A DNA stretch of 64,000 nt from Scleromatobacter sp964418745 (GTDB lineage Bacteria > Pseudomonadota > Gammaproteobacteria > Burkholderiales > Burkholderiaceae_C). Made by a program: the position numbers and the translations under genes. Positions 33,110-41,254 of the stretch are shown here, in pieces (within the stretch, counting starts at the first letter, position 1; the number at the start of each line of letters is the position of its first letter). The DNA lies in assembly GCA_964418745.1 (NCBI GenBank), contig CAYQMX010000009.1, positions 153,009-217,008 on the forward strand. Reading direction: 5' to 3'. The notes beneath the pieces are model-generated. The model ran no database searches, was not told the origin of the DNA, and was given only the letters and a program-made list of their open reading frames with translations.

Positions 33110-34177
33110 GTGATCGTCCGCCGCGCCTTTTCACCCCCCGACAACGAACGCCTCGCCCACGTGTGCGGCGCCCTCGACGAGAACCTGCGGGCGATCGAGC
33201 AGGGCCTCAACGTGGTCGTCACGCGCCGCCAGGAGCACTTCCGCGTCGAAGGCGGCAAGCTGCAGGCGCCGCGCGCGCTGGCGCTGATCGAGGCGCTGTA
33301 CGACCGCAGCGGCCGGCCGATCGACGAGGAGCAGCTGCAGCTGATGCTCTACGAGGCGCAGCGCGACGTCATCCAGGGCCACGCGAAGCCGGTGGCGCCG
33401 GCCGAGGCCGCCGGCGGCGGCGAGATCGTGCTGCACACGCGGCGCGCCAACCTGATCGGCCGCACGCCCAACCAGATGCAGTACCTGCGTCAGATCCTGT
33501 CGCACGACATCACGCTGGGGCTGGGTCCGGCCGGCACCGGCAAGACCTTTCTCGCGGTGGCCTGCGCGGTCGACGCGCTCGAGCGCGCCAGCGTGCAGCG
33601 CATCGTGCTGACCCGCCCCGCCGTGGAGGCCGGCGAGCGCCTGGGATTTCTGCCCGGCGACCTGTCGCAGAAGGTCGACCCCTACCTGCGTCCGCTGTAC
33701 GACGCGCTGCACGACCTGATGGGCTACGAGCGCGTGGCCAAGGCGTTCGAGCGCGGCGCCATCGAGATCGCGCCGCTCGCGTTCATGCGCGGGCGCACGC
33801 TCAACCACGCGTTCGTCATCCTGGACGAGGCGCAGAACGCCACGCCCGAGCAGATGAAGATGTTCCTCACGCGCATCGGCTTCGGCAGCAAGGCCGTGGT
33901 CACCGGCGACCTGACGCAGGTGGACCTGCCGCGCGGCGCGCGCAGCGGCCTGGCCGACGCCTCCGGCGTCCTGCGCGACGTCGCCGGCATCGCGCTGACC
34001 CAGTTCGGCGCGGCCGACGTCGTGCGCCACCCGCTGGTGGCGCGCATCGTCGAGGCCTACGAGGCGGCCAGCGCGCGCGACGAGGCCGCCGCGCAGGCGG
34101 AGCGGCCCGAACGGGGGCTCGCGGCGCCGGCCAGCTTCCAGGAAGGCCGGCGCACCGGCCGCGGAGGACGCGCCTGA
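33110..34177 (+). CDS. phoH: PhoH-family ATPase
   Basis: A 355-residue protein. The start is GTG 33110 because the conserved N-terminus begins there (MIVRRAFSPPDNERLAHVCGALDENLRAIE); the frame is open further left but without family similarity. Walker A is LGLGPAGTGKTFLAVA and Walker B is HAFVILDEAQNATPEQ; TRPAVEAGERLGFLPGDLSQKVDPYLRPLYD is highly typical. PhoH proteins are RNA-linked ATPases usually encoded before ybeY, as here. The stop overlaps the ybeY start by 1 nt. The last 40 residues are low-complexity and variable. Confidence 0.95.
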   Translation: MIVRRAFSPPDNERLAHVCGALDENLRAIEQGLNVVVTRRQEHFRVEGGKLQAPRALALIEALYDRSGRPIDEEQLQLMLYEAQRDVIQGHAKPVAPAEAAGGGEIVLHTRRANLIGRTPNQMQYLRQILSHDITLGLGPAGTGKTFLAVACAVDALERASVQRIVLTRPAVEAGERLGFLPGDLSQKVDPYLRPLYDALHDLMGYERVAKAFERGAIEIAPLAFMRGRTLNHAFVILDEAQNATPEQMKMFLTRIGFGSKAVVTGDLTQVDLPRGARSGLADASGVLRDVAGIALTQFGAADVVRHPLVARIVEAYEAASARDEAAAQAERPERGLAAPASFQEGRRTGRGGRA

Positions 34178-34629
34178 TGGCCCGCGCACCGCTGCCCGAC
34201 CTGCAGCTGAGCCTGCAGTTCGCCGACCCGGCGCACCGCGGGCTGCTGCCGCGCCACAAGGTGGCACGCTGGATCCGCGCCGGCCTCGAGCTGCCTGCCA
34301 CGATCACGGTGCGCATCGTCGGCGAGGAGGAGGGCCGCGCGCTCAACCGCGAGTACCGCCACAAGGACTACGCCACCAACGTGCTGACGTTCGACTACGT
34401 GCAGGAGCCCGAGATCGAGGCCGACCTGGTGTTGTGCGCCCCGGTGGTCGAACGCGAGGCCCGCGACCAGGGGATAGCCCTCGTCGCCCACTACGCGCAC
34501 CTGCTGGTGCACGGCACGCTGCACGCGCAGGGCTACGACCACGAGGACGACGGGCCCGAGGCGGCCTGCATGGAGGCGCGCGAGACGGTGGTGCTGGCCG
34601 GGCTGGGCTTCGCCGACCCCTACGCCTGA
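34177..34629 (+). CDS. ybeY: YbeY, rRNA maturation endoribonuclease
   Basis: A 150-residue protein starting at ATG 34177, sharing 1 nt with the phoH stop. YbeY is a zinc-dependent RNase that acts in 16S rRNA 3'-end maturation and ribosome quality control. The zinc motif H-x3-H-x5-H is in LLVHGTLHAQGYDHEDD near residue 112, and NREYRHKDYATNVLTFDY is the second family signature. Length is normal. Its 3' end overlaps that of the convergent TAXI gene by 10 nt. Confidence 0.96.
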   Translation: MARAPLPDLQLSLQFADPAHRGLLPRHKVARWIRAGLELPATITVRIVGEEEGRALNREYRHKDYATNVLTFDYVQEPEIEADLVLCAPVVEREARDQGIALVAHYAHLLVHGTLHAQGYDHEDDGPEAACMEARETVVLAGLGFADPYA

Positions 34630-36026
34630 ACCCGGGCCCCCGCGGCGGGGGAGGGTCGGGCGGCCGGCCGCCGCGCGACCAGGTTCTCGCGCACCACGGC
34701 GATGTGGCCGCGCAGGTCGTACAGCAGGTCGCCGTACGCCGGCGGCACCGCGAGCTTCATCACGGCGGCCTCCGCGTTGTCCAGCTGGCGCAGCAGTTCG
34801 TCGCAGCGCGCGGCGTCCAGTGCCGGGTGCGCCGCATCGCGCTCGATGCGCTGCAGCACGCCGTACCAGCGGTAGACGCGCGACTCCACGCGCCAGCGGA
34901 ACACCGCCGGCGCGATCTTGATGCCGGGCACCAGGATGATGGTCATCGGCACGACGACGGCCAGGATGCGTTCGATCAGGCTGGCGATCCAGAACGGGAA
35001 CGTGCGGTAGAAGAAGCCGCGTCCGGAGGCGTAGTAGCGCGCGGCGTCCGCGCTGATGGGGAAGTCGTGCTCGATCGGCGCCGGGAACTCGCCGCTGTGC
35101 TTGTACAGCCCGGCGCGGCCGTGCACCTCGCGCGCCGCCTCCAGCAGCAGGTCCGACAGCGCCGGGTGCAGGCTCTCGCGCGCGATGAGCTCGACCGTCG
35201 GCGCCACCAGGGCGACGTCCTGGGCCGGGATGTCTTCGCCGAAGTCGATCGCCCCGCGCGGCAGCACGAGCCGGTTCAGGTAGGTGATGCGGTGCGCGTA
35301 GCCCTCGGCCTGCACGAAGTCGAACAGGTGGATGCCCGGATCGCGCAGCAGCTGGCGCATCAGCGCGGTGGGCGTGGCGTCGCTCATCGCGAACAGGGCG
35401 TCGATGCGGCCGGCCTGCAGTTCCCGGATGGATGCCTCGGGCGCCGCATGGCCGATCCGGGTGCCGTCGCCGTCCTTGATCCCGTTGGCCTCGAACAGGC
35501 GCTGCGACAGCGCGGACGCACCGCTGCCCTCGAGGCCGACATCCAGCCGCAGGCCCTTGAATTCCGACAGCAGGGTCCGGGTGCGGCCGCGATAGAAGAC
35601 CATCAGCGGCTGGTACGACACGCTGCCCAGCGAGACCAGGCGCGGCGCGTCGCTGCGGACGGCCTCGCCGCCGACCACGAAGCCGACGTCGACCTGGCCC
35701 TTCGGGTCGAGCAGGCGCGCCAGGTTGTCGCGCGAGCCCTGCGTGGCGACGATCTTCAACGTGACGCCCTCGCGCGCCAGGATCTTCGCGTACTGGTCGG
35801 CGACGGCCTTGAAAGCGCTGCCGCCGGGGCCACTGGCCATCGTCAACGTGGTCGGCGGGGCCGAGTTCAGGAAGACGAAGGCCAGGATGCCCGCGCCGAC
35901 GCTGATGGCCAGGATCAACCCGATGCTCAGCGGCAGGCCTCGGCCGACCAAGCCGGTCAGCCGCGCCCTGGCGCGCCCGCTGCGCGTGCTCGGCTCGCCC
36001 GGGAGGGGATCGCGCGCCGGGTTCAT
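34620..36026 (-). CDS. TAXI-family TRAP solute-binding protein, membrane-anchored at both ends
   Basis: A 468-residue protein starting at ATG 36026 on the minus strand. A transmembrane anchor (LPLSIGLILAISVGAGILAFVFL, about 31-54) is followed by a TAXI solute-binding domain: TLTMASGPGGSAFKAVADQYAKIL, VATQGSRDNLARLLD and DVGFVVGGEA. A second hydrophobic segment, FPFWIASLIERILAVVVPMTIILVPG, lies near 355-380, with a cytoplasmic-looking helical tail after it. No TRAP permease (DctM/DctQ) is adjacent, so it is an orphan; such proteins may sense rather than transport. The ligand is unknown. Confidence 0.85.
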   Translation of the reverse strand: MNPARDPLPGEPSTRSGRARARLTGLVGRGLPLSIGLILAISVGAGILAFVFLNSAPPTTLTMASGPGGSAFKAVADQYAKILAREGVTLKIVATQGSRDNLARLLDPKGQVDVGFVVGGEAVRSDAPRLVSLGSVSYQPLMVFYRGRTRTLLSEFKGLRLDVGLEGSGASALSQRLFEANGIKDGDGTRIGHAAPEASIRELQAGRIDALFAMSDATPTALMRQLLRDPGIHLFDFVQAEGYAHRITYLNRLVLPRGAIDFGEDIPAQDVALVAPTVELIARESLHPALSDLLLEAAREVHGRAGLYKHSGEFPAPIEHDFPISADAARYYASGRGFFYRTFPFWIASLIERILAVVVPMTIILVPGIKIAPAVFRWRVESRVYRWYGVLQRIERDAAHPALDAARCDELLRQLDNAEAAVMKLAVPPAYGDLLYDLRGHIAVVRENLVARRPAARPSPAAGARVQA

Positions 36027-36042
36027 CGGGGGGCGCCGGCCG

Positions 36043-37050
36043 TCAGCCGCCGCGCTTCAGGACGCGCGCCGCCTCCAGCGCGAAGTAGGTGAGCACGCCG
36101 TCGGCACCGGCGCGCACGAACGCCAGCAGCGACTCCATCATCACCGCCTCGCCGTCCATCCAGCCGTTGAGGGCCGCGCCCTTGAGCATCGAGTACTCGC
36201 CGCTGACCTGGTAGACATAGGTGGGCATGCGGAACTCGTCCTTCACGCGGCGCACGATGTCGAGGTAGGGCATGCCGGGCTTGACCATCACCATGTCGGC
36301 GCCCTCGGCGATGTCGAGGGCCACCTCGCGCAGCGCCTCGTCGGAGTTGGCCGGGTCCATCTGGTAGACCTTCTTGTTGCTCTTGCCCAGGTTGGCGGCC
36401 GAGCCGACGGCGTCGCGGAACGGGCCGTAGAAGGCGCTCGCGTACTTGGCGCTGTAGGCCATGATGCGGGTGTGCAGGTGGCCGTCGGCCTCCAGCATGG
36501 CGCGGATCGCGCCGATGCGTCCGTCCATCATGTCGCTGGGCGCGACGATGTCGACGCCGGCCTCGGCCTGCACGCGCGCCTGGCGGGTGAGCATGGCCAC
36601 GGTGGTGTCGTTGACGATGTAGCCGTCGTCGTCCAGCAGGCCGTCCTGGCCGTGCGAGGTGAACGGATCGAGCGCTACGTCGGTCATCACGCCCAGGTCG
36701 GGGAACTGCTTCTTCAGCGCCCGCACGGTGCGCGGCACCAGGCCGTCCGGGTTCAGCGCCTCGGCGCCGTCCGCCGTCTTGAGCGACGGCTCGATGGCCG
36801 GAAACAGCGCCAGAGCGGGCACGCCCAGCGCCACGCATTCCTCGGCCACGCCCAGCAGGCGGTCGATCGTCAGGCGCCGCACGCCGGGCATGCTGGGAAT
36901 GTCCTGCACCTGGTTGTGGCCGTCGATCACGAAGACCGGCAGGATGAAGTTGCCGGGACTCAGCCGGTGCTCGCGCATCAGTTCGCGGCTGAAGGCATCG
37001 CGGCGCATGCGGCGCGGGCGGCTGGCGGGAAAGGGGGGCAGGATGGACAC
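36043..37050 (-). CDS. hemB: HemB, delta-aminolevulinic acid dehydratase (porphobilinogen synthase)
   Basis: A 335-residue protein starting at ATG 37050 on the minus strand. It condenses two 5-aminolevulinate molecules to porphobilinogen in haem synthesis. Both Schiff-base lysines are visible (IMAYSAKYASAFYGPFRDA and MVMVKPGMPYLD). The metal-site region reads VALDPFTSHGQDG, lacking the cysteine triplet of zinc enzymes, so it is the magnesium-type enzyme. The opening RPRRMRRDAFSRELMREHRL is normal. It is divergent from the small RNA and hemJ, forming a haem-related neighbourhood. Confidence 0.97.
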   Translation of the reverse strand: MSILPPFPASRPRRMRRDAFSRELMREHRLSPGNFILPVFVIDGHNQVQDIPSMPGVRRLTIDRLLGVAEECVALGVPALALFPAIEPSLKTADGAEALNPDGLVPRTVRALKKQFPDLGVMTDVALDPFTSHGQDGLLDDDGYIVNDTTVAMLTRQARVQAEAGVDIVAPSDMMDGRIGAIRAMLEADGHLHTRIMAYSAKYASAFYGPFRDAVGSAANLGKSNKKVYQMDPANSDEALREVALDIAEGADMVMVKPGMPYLDIVRRVKDEFRMPTYVYQVSGEYSMLKGAALNGWMDGEAVMMESLLAFVRAGADGVLTYFALEAARVLKRGG

Positions 37051-37142
37051 GGCTGGTGGAACCTTTTACGTCAAATCTACGCATCAGCCTGCGGCAACGC
37101 TCGGTTTTGCTGTCGCGCTGGTCGGATGATCTGCTACATTCC

Positions 37143-37270
37143 GTTTCGGACGATGTTCGTGAGGACATTGTCCCCTGCTTTTCCTCCCTGAGCAGGTGCC
37201 TTGCGTGATGACAGCGTCAAGGCTTTGCAGCCTCGGTCGCCACCTCGTGGAGTCCGGGGCTCTTTCTTTT
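37143..37270 (+). ncRNA. Structured small RNA resembling 6S RNA, with intrinsic terminator
   Basis: No protein frame fits this gap. GTTTCGGAC (37143-37151) pairs with GTCCGGGGC (37252-37260) as a closing stem. After a GATG bulge, 37156-37164 pairs with 37243-37251, giving a long rod. Inner hairpins are CCTGC...GCAGG and GCCTTG...CAAGGC. TCTTTCTTTT follows at 37261-37270. Short motifs match E. coli 6S RNA in order: GATGTTCG, GTCCCCTG, TCAAGG, GCAGCCT and a closing strand ending in GTCC. A TGC-TACATT extended -10 lies just upstream at about 37132-37140. The length (near 125 nt) is short for 6S, so the family call is tentative; a transcribed structured RNA is more secure. Confidence 0.5.
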
Positions 37271-37322
37271 GCGGCGCCGCCGCACCCGGATCCGCTTCAG
37301 GGTCGCCGCTCATAATGGCGCG

Positions 37323-37754
37323 ATGAACGGATATCTCTGGGTCAAGGCCCTGCACATCGTCTTCGTGTCCAGCTGGTTCGCCGGCCTGTTCTACCTGCCG
37401 CGGATCTTCGTCAACCTCGCCCAGGTACCCAGCGACAGCCACGCCGAGCGCGAGCGGCTGCTGCTGATGGCGCGCAAGCTCTACCGGTTCGCCAGCATGC
37501 TGATGGTGGGCGCGATCGGCCTGGGCGTGATCCTGCTGGTCCTGCAACCGGCGTGGCTTCACATGGGGTGGCTGCATGTCAAGCTGCTGCTGGTGGTCGC
37601 GGCGGTCGGCTACCACCACATGTGTCGCGGCATCCTGCGCAACTTCGAGAAGCTCGAGAACCGCCGGCGCGAGCGCTGGTTCCGCGTGTTCAACGAGATG
37701 TCGGTGCTGCTGTTCGCGGCAATCGTCGTCCTGGTCGTCGTGCGCCCGTTCTGA
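37323..37754 (+). CDS. hemJ: HemJ-like protoporphyrinogen IX oxidase (CopD/UPF0093 family)
   Basis: A 143-residue membrane protein starting at ATG 37323 with four helices. Conserved HemJ elements are LWVKALHIVFVSSWFAGLFYLPRIFV, with His and Arg in helix 1 and its end, ARKLYRFASMLM, and LHVKLLLVVAAVGYHHM with Lys and His. HemJ oxidises protoporphyrinogen IX to protoporphyrin IX. Its place across the gap from hemB supports the haem role. The ending RWFRVFNEMSVLLFAAIVVLVVVRPF is typical. Confidence 0.88.
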   Translation: MNGYLWVKALHIVFVSSWFAGLFYLPRIFVNLAQVPSDSHAERERLLLMARKLYRFASMLMVGAIGLGVILLVLQPAWLHMGWLHVKLLLVVAAVGYHHMCRGILRNFEKLENRRRERWFRVFNEMSVLLFAAIVVLVVVRPF

Positions 37755-37783
37755 GCCATGGCGCGGCACGGGCACCCCTGAGC

Positions 37784-38965
37784 ATGACCGGGCCGCCCCG
37801 CGCCGCCGCGCGCATCCCGCGCCTGCCCGCGAACCTGCCCGCGCACCCGCGCGAGAGCTCGGCGCTCACGCTGGCGCTGGTGTTCACCGGCCTGGTGGTC
37901 TACGCCAGCCTCTACCCGTTCTCCGGCTGGTTCTGGCCGGCCGGGCAGCCCCTGGCGGCGCTGCTGGTGCCGCCGTGGCCGCGGTACCACGTCGGCTTCG
38001 ACGACTGGTCCAACTTCATCGGCTACATGCCCCTGGGCGCGCTCGCGTACGCCAGCGCGCTGCGGCGCGGCCGCGGCCCGCTGCGGGCCGGCCTCCTCGC
38101 CTGCGCCCTGCCCTCGCTGCTGTCGTGGACGATGGAGTTCACGCAGCATTTCCTGCCGGGGCGCTATCCGTCGCTGATGGACTGGACCCTCAACACCCTG
38201 GGCGCCGGCGCCGGGCTGAGCCTCGCCGTCGCGGTGCATTCGGCGGGCGCGGGGGTGCGCTGGTCGACCCTGCGCGAGCGCTGGTTCGTGCCGCACAGCG
38301 GCGCCACGATCGCGCTGCTGCTGCTGTGGCCGGTCGGCTTCCTGTACCCGCGCAACGTCCCGTTCAGCCAGGGCGTGACCTGGGAGCGGCTGCAGGAGGC
38401 CGCGTACGACCTGCTCGCCGACCACCCGCTGGCGCCCTGGTTCGACTGGCTGTGGGCCAGCCTGGGCGAGAACACCGGCACGATGTCCAAGGTCGCGGAA
38501 GGCTTCGCGGTGGCGCTCGGGCTGCTGGGGCCGTGCCTGGTCGCGTTCGCCATCGCGCGGCCGGGCTGGCGCCGCGCCGCCGTCGTGCCGCTGGCGGTGG
38601 CGGTGGGGCTGGCGGCCAACACCTTGTCGGCGGCCCTCAATTTCGGGCCGGTGCATGCGCTCGGCTGGGTCACCTCCGCGGTGCCGATGGGGCTGGCACT
38701 GGGCGCGCTCATGGCCTTCGCCTGCATGTTCCTCGGCCCGCGCTCGGCCGCGGCGCTGGGGCTGGTGGCGCTGTCGGTGGACGTCGCGCTGGTGGCGCAG
38801 GCGCCGTCCGACCCGTACTACGCCGACAGCCTGCAGGCCTGGGAACAGGGCCGCTTCATCCATTTCCACGGCCTGGCGCAGTGGGTCGGCTGGCTGTGGC
38901 CGTTCGCGGCCGGGGTCGAGCTGTTCCGGCGCCTCGTGCGCAGCGACGCGCCGCGGCCCGCCTGA
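37784..38965 (+). CDS. VanZ-like multi-pass membrane protein
   Basis: A 393-residue protein starting at ATG 37784. The first half has the VanZ pattern YASLYPFSGW, DDWSNFIGYMPLGALAYA, SWTMEFTQHFLPGRYPSLMDWTLNTLGAGAG, which lines the helices of VanZ-family proteins. A second membrane half with five or more helices follows. VanZ itself confers low-level teicoplanin resistance by an unknown mechanism; most homologues have no assigned role. It starts 29 nt after hemJ in the same direction. Confidence 0.85.
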   Translation: MTGPPRAAARIPRLPANLPAHPRESSALTLALVFTGLVVYASLYPFSGWFWPAGQPLAALLVPPWPRYHVGFDDWSNFIGYMPLGALAYASALRRGRGPLRAGLLACALPSLLSWTMEFTQHFLPGRYPSLMDWTLNTLGAGAGLSLAVAVHSAGAGVRWSTLRERWFVPHSGATIALLLLWPVGFLYPRNVPFSQGVTWERLQEAAYDLLADHPLAPWFDWLWASLGENTGTMSKVAEGFAVALGLLGPCLVAFAIARPGWRRAAVVPLAVAVGLAANTLSAALNFGPVHALGWVTSAVPMGLALGALMAFACMFLGPRSAAALGLVALSVDVALVAQAPSDPYYADSLQAWEQGRFIHFHGLAQWVGWLWPFAAGVELFRRLVRSDAPRPA

Positions 38966-39012
38966 CCGGCGTCCGGGGCCCGGCCCAGCGCGTCCGTCCG
39001 AGGGTTCCTACA

Positions 39013-39345
39013 ATGCAGGCCATGTACTACAAGCACCACATCTTCTTCTGCCTCAACGAGCGCAAGCCCGGCGAGGACAGCTGCGCGCGCGTCGGTGCCC
39101 AGGACGGGTTCGATCACTGCAAGTCGCGCATCAAGTCGGCGGGTCTCGCCGGCCCTGGCGGCATCCGCGTGAACAAGGCCGGCTGCCTGGATCGCTGCGC
39201 CGGTGGTCCGGTGGCGGTCGTCTACCCCGACGAGACCTGGTACACGTACGTCGACAAGGCCGACATCGACGAGATCGTCGATTCGCACCTCGTCGGCGGC
39301 AAGCCGGTGGAACGCCTGCGGCTGCCTCCCGACGTCGGCCGCTGA
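39013..39345 (+). CDS. Thioredoxin-like [2Fe-2S] ferredoxin
   Basis: A 110-residue protein. ATG 39013 is taken as the start; ATG 39022 is also possible. It shows YYKHHIFFCLNERKPGEDSCARVGAQ, then GGIRVNKAGCLDRCAGGPVAVVYPDETWYTYVD. The four cysteines FC...SC and C-x3-C form the cluster site of thioredoxin-fold ferredoxins. Such proteins are common single genes in Betaproteobacteria; the electron partner is not known. The next gene starts 22 nt downstream. Confidence 0.9.
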   Translation: MQAMYYKHHIFFCLNERKPGEDSCARVGAQDGFDHCKSRIKSAGLAGPGGIRVNKAGCLDRCAGGPVAVVYPDETWYTYVDKADIDEIVDSHLVGGKPVERLRLPPDVGR

Positions 39346-39367
39346 TCCGGCCCCCTTTCCCCACGCC

Positions 39368-39985
39368 ATGAACACCTTCACCAAGCGCGGCGAGATCGCC
39401 GGGCCGGCCGGGCCGTTGAGCGTCGCCGTCGACACCACCACCGACGTGCCGTCGCGCGGCCTCGCGGTCGTCTGCCATCCGCACCCGCTGCAGGGCGGCA
39501 CGATGGACAACAAGGTCGTCACCACCGTCGCCCGCGCGCTGACCCAGCGCGGCTGGCGCACGGTGCGGTTCAACTACCGCGGCGTCGGCCACTCGGGCGG
39601 CAGCTGGGACGAAGGCCGTGGCGAGATCGACGACGCGCTGGCCGTGATCGCCGCGCACCGCGTCGACGGCGAACCGCTGGTCCTGGGCGGGTTCTCCTTC
39701 GGCGGCTACATCGCGGCGAGCGCCGCCGCGAAACTTCCGGACGCCCACAAGGCTCTGAGGATGGTGCTCATCGCCCCGTCCACCCTCAAGCACCAGACGC
39801 CGCCCGTCACGGCAGACACCTTGCTCATCCATGGCGAGGCCGACGACATCGTGCCGCTGTCGGCCTCGATGGACTGGGCGCGCCCGCAGGCGCTGCCGGT
39901 CGTCGTGGTGCCCGGCGCCGGCCATTTCTTCCACGGGCAGCTGATGCTCCTGAAGCAGCTGGTCCTGCGCAATTTCGCCGAGTGA
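39368..39985 (+). CDS. Alpha/beta hydrolase
   Basis: A 205-residue protein starting at ATG 39368. The nucleophile elbow is GGFSFGGYIA near residue 107, the oxyanion region is VVCHPHPLQGGTMDNKVV, the acid is in LLIHGEADDIVPL and the catalytic His in VPGAGHFFHGQL. It is of the short cytosolic type related to carboxylesterase/dienelactone-hydrolase-like YsgA families. The substrate cannot be told. It is probably cotranscribed with the ferredoxin and dacC (13 nt gap). Confidence 0.9.
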   Translation: MNTFTKRGEIAGPAGPLSVAVDTTTDVPSRGLAVVCHPHPLQGGTMDNKVVTTVARALTQRGWRTVRFNYRGVGHSGGSWDEGRGEIDDALAVIAAHRVDGEPLVLGGFSFGGYIAASAAAKLPDAHKALRMVLIAPSTLKHQTPPVTADTLLIHGEADDIVPLSASMDWARPQALPVVVVPGAGHFFHGQLMLLKQLVLRNFAE

Positions 39986-39998
39986 CGTCGGCGCGCCC

Positions 39999-41150
39999 AT
40001 GAAAAGATTCCTCACCCTGCTGGGCCTGGCCGCCGCGGCCGTTGGCGCCTTCGGCCAGGCGCTGCCCGCGCCCGAGATCGCCGCGCGCGAATACCTGCTG
40101 GTCGACATGAACGCGGGCCAGGTGCTCGCCGAACGCGGCGCCGACACCTCGGCCGACCCGGCGTCGCTCACCCAGCTGATGACGGCCTACCTGGTGTTCG
40201 TCGCCCTCAAGGAACACAAGCTGGCCCTGGAGCAGAAGCTGCCGGTCTCGCCGCGCGCCTGGGCCGAGCGCAAGGGCGCCGGCTCGCTGATGTTCATCGA
40301 CACCACGATGACGCCCAGCGTCGACGACCTGCTGCAGGGCCTGATCGTCGACTCCGGCAACGACGCCGCGGTGGCGCTGGCCGAGGGCGTGGGCGGCAGC
40401 GTCGACGCCGCCGTGGCGATGATGAACCGCCAGGCCCAGGCCTGGGGCCTGAAGGCCACCACGTTCAGGAACGTGTCGGGGCTGACCGAGGCCGGCCATC
40501 GCAGCACGCCGCGCGACCTGGCGGCGATCGCACAGCACGTGATCCGCGACTTCCCCGAGTATTACCACTACTACGCCCAGCGCGACTACAAGTTCAACAA
40601 CATCCGCCAGGACAACCGCAACCTGCTGCTCGCGCGCGACCCGAGCGTCGACGGCATGAAGACCGGCTACACCGATGCCGCCGGCTACTGCCTGCTGGCG
40701 AGCGCGCAGCGCGACTTCCCGAACGGCAAGCGTCGACTGGTCGCCATCGTGATGGGCGCCGACTCGATCCAGGGCCGCGCCAACGAGACGCAGAAGCTGC
40801 TCAACTGGGGCTTCACCGCCTTCGACGACGTGCGCCTGGTCGAGGCCGGCAAGGCGGTGGGGCCACCGGTGCCGGTGTGGAAGGGCGCGCGCGCGCAGGT
40901 TGGCCTGGGCAGCGCCGACGCCATCTACGTGGCCGTGCCCAAGGGCGAGGGCGAGCACCTGAAGTCCCAGGTCGAGCGCACCGACCCGCTGGTGGCGCCG
41001 CTCGCCCGGGGCCAGCGCGTCGGTTCGCTGAAGGTGACCAATGCCGCCGGCGCCGCCATTGCCACGATTCCGCTCACCGTGCTGGAGGATGTGCCCCAGG
41101 CGGGCCTGTTCGGCCGCGCATGGGATGCCATCCGGCTCTGGATCAAGTAG
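39999..41150 (+). CDS. dacC: D-alanyl-D-alanine carboxypeptidase (PBP5/6-like) with altered SxxK motif
   Basis: A 383-residue protein starting at ATG 39999. A signal peptide (1-19) precedes a serine-transpeptidase-fold domain (25-270), a PBP5-type beta domain and a C-terminal amphipathic helix (FGRAWDAIRLWIK) for membrane attachment. Family enzymes trim D-Ala from peptidoglycan stem peptides. The SxN motif (VDSGND) and KTG motif (MKTGYT) are intact, but the nucleophile motif reads S56-L-T-Q59 (codon CAG at 40173-40175), so the essential general-base Lys is Gln. The protein may be inactive or strongly altered. The neighbours dat, ybeD, lipB and lipA match the usual Burkholderiales order. Confidence 0.93.
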   Translation: MKRFLTLLGLAAAAVGAFGQALPAPEIAAREYLLVDMNAGQVLAERGADTSADPASLTQLMTAYLVFVALKEHKLALEQKLPVSPRAWAERKGAGSLMFIDTTMTPSVDDLLQGLIVDSGNDAAVALAEGVGGSVDAAVAMMNRQAQAWGLKATTFRNVSGLTEAGHRSTPRDLAAIAQHVIRDFPEYYHYYAQRDYKFNNIRQDNRNLLLARDPSVDGMKTGYTDAAGYCLLASAQRDFPNGKRRLVAIVMGADSIQGRANETQKLLNWGFTAFDDVRLVEAGKAVGPPVPVWKGARAQVGLGSADAIYVAVPKGEGEHLKSQVERTDPLVAPLARGQRVGSLKVTNAAGAAIATIPLTVLEDVPQAGLFGRAWDAIRLWIK

Positions 41151-41254
41151 TCTTGCCACCTGAGCGAAGGAAAACGTCCTCACGACGTGCCCCGCGTTCG
41201 GGAACCCAGTGCCGCGGCGCCGCCCGTGCCGCGGCCCGCCCAGGAGCTTCCACC

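Noticed and set aside
34637..34655. GC palindrome CCCCCGC/GCGGGGG as terminator between ybeY and the TAXI gene
   Set aside because: It lies within the coding end of the TAXI gene and has no T-tract; it can be explained by Pro/Ala codons.
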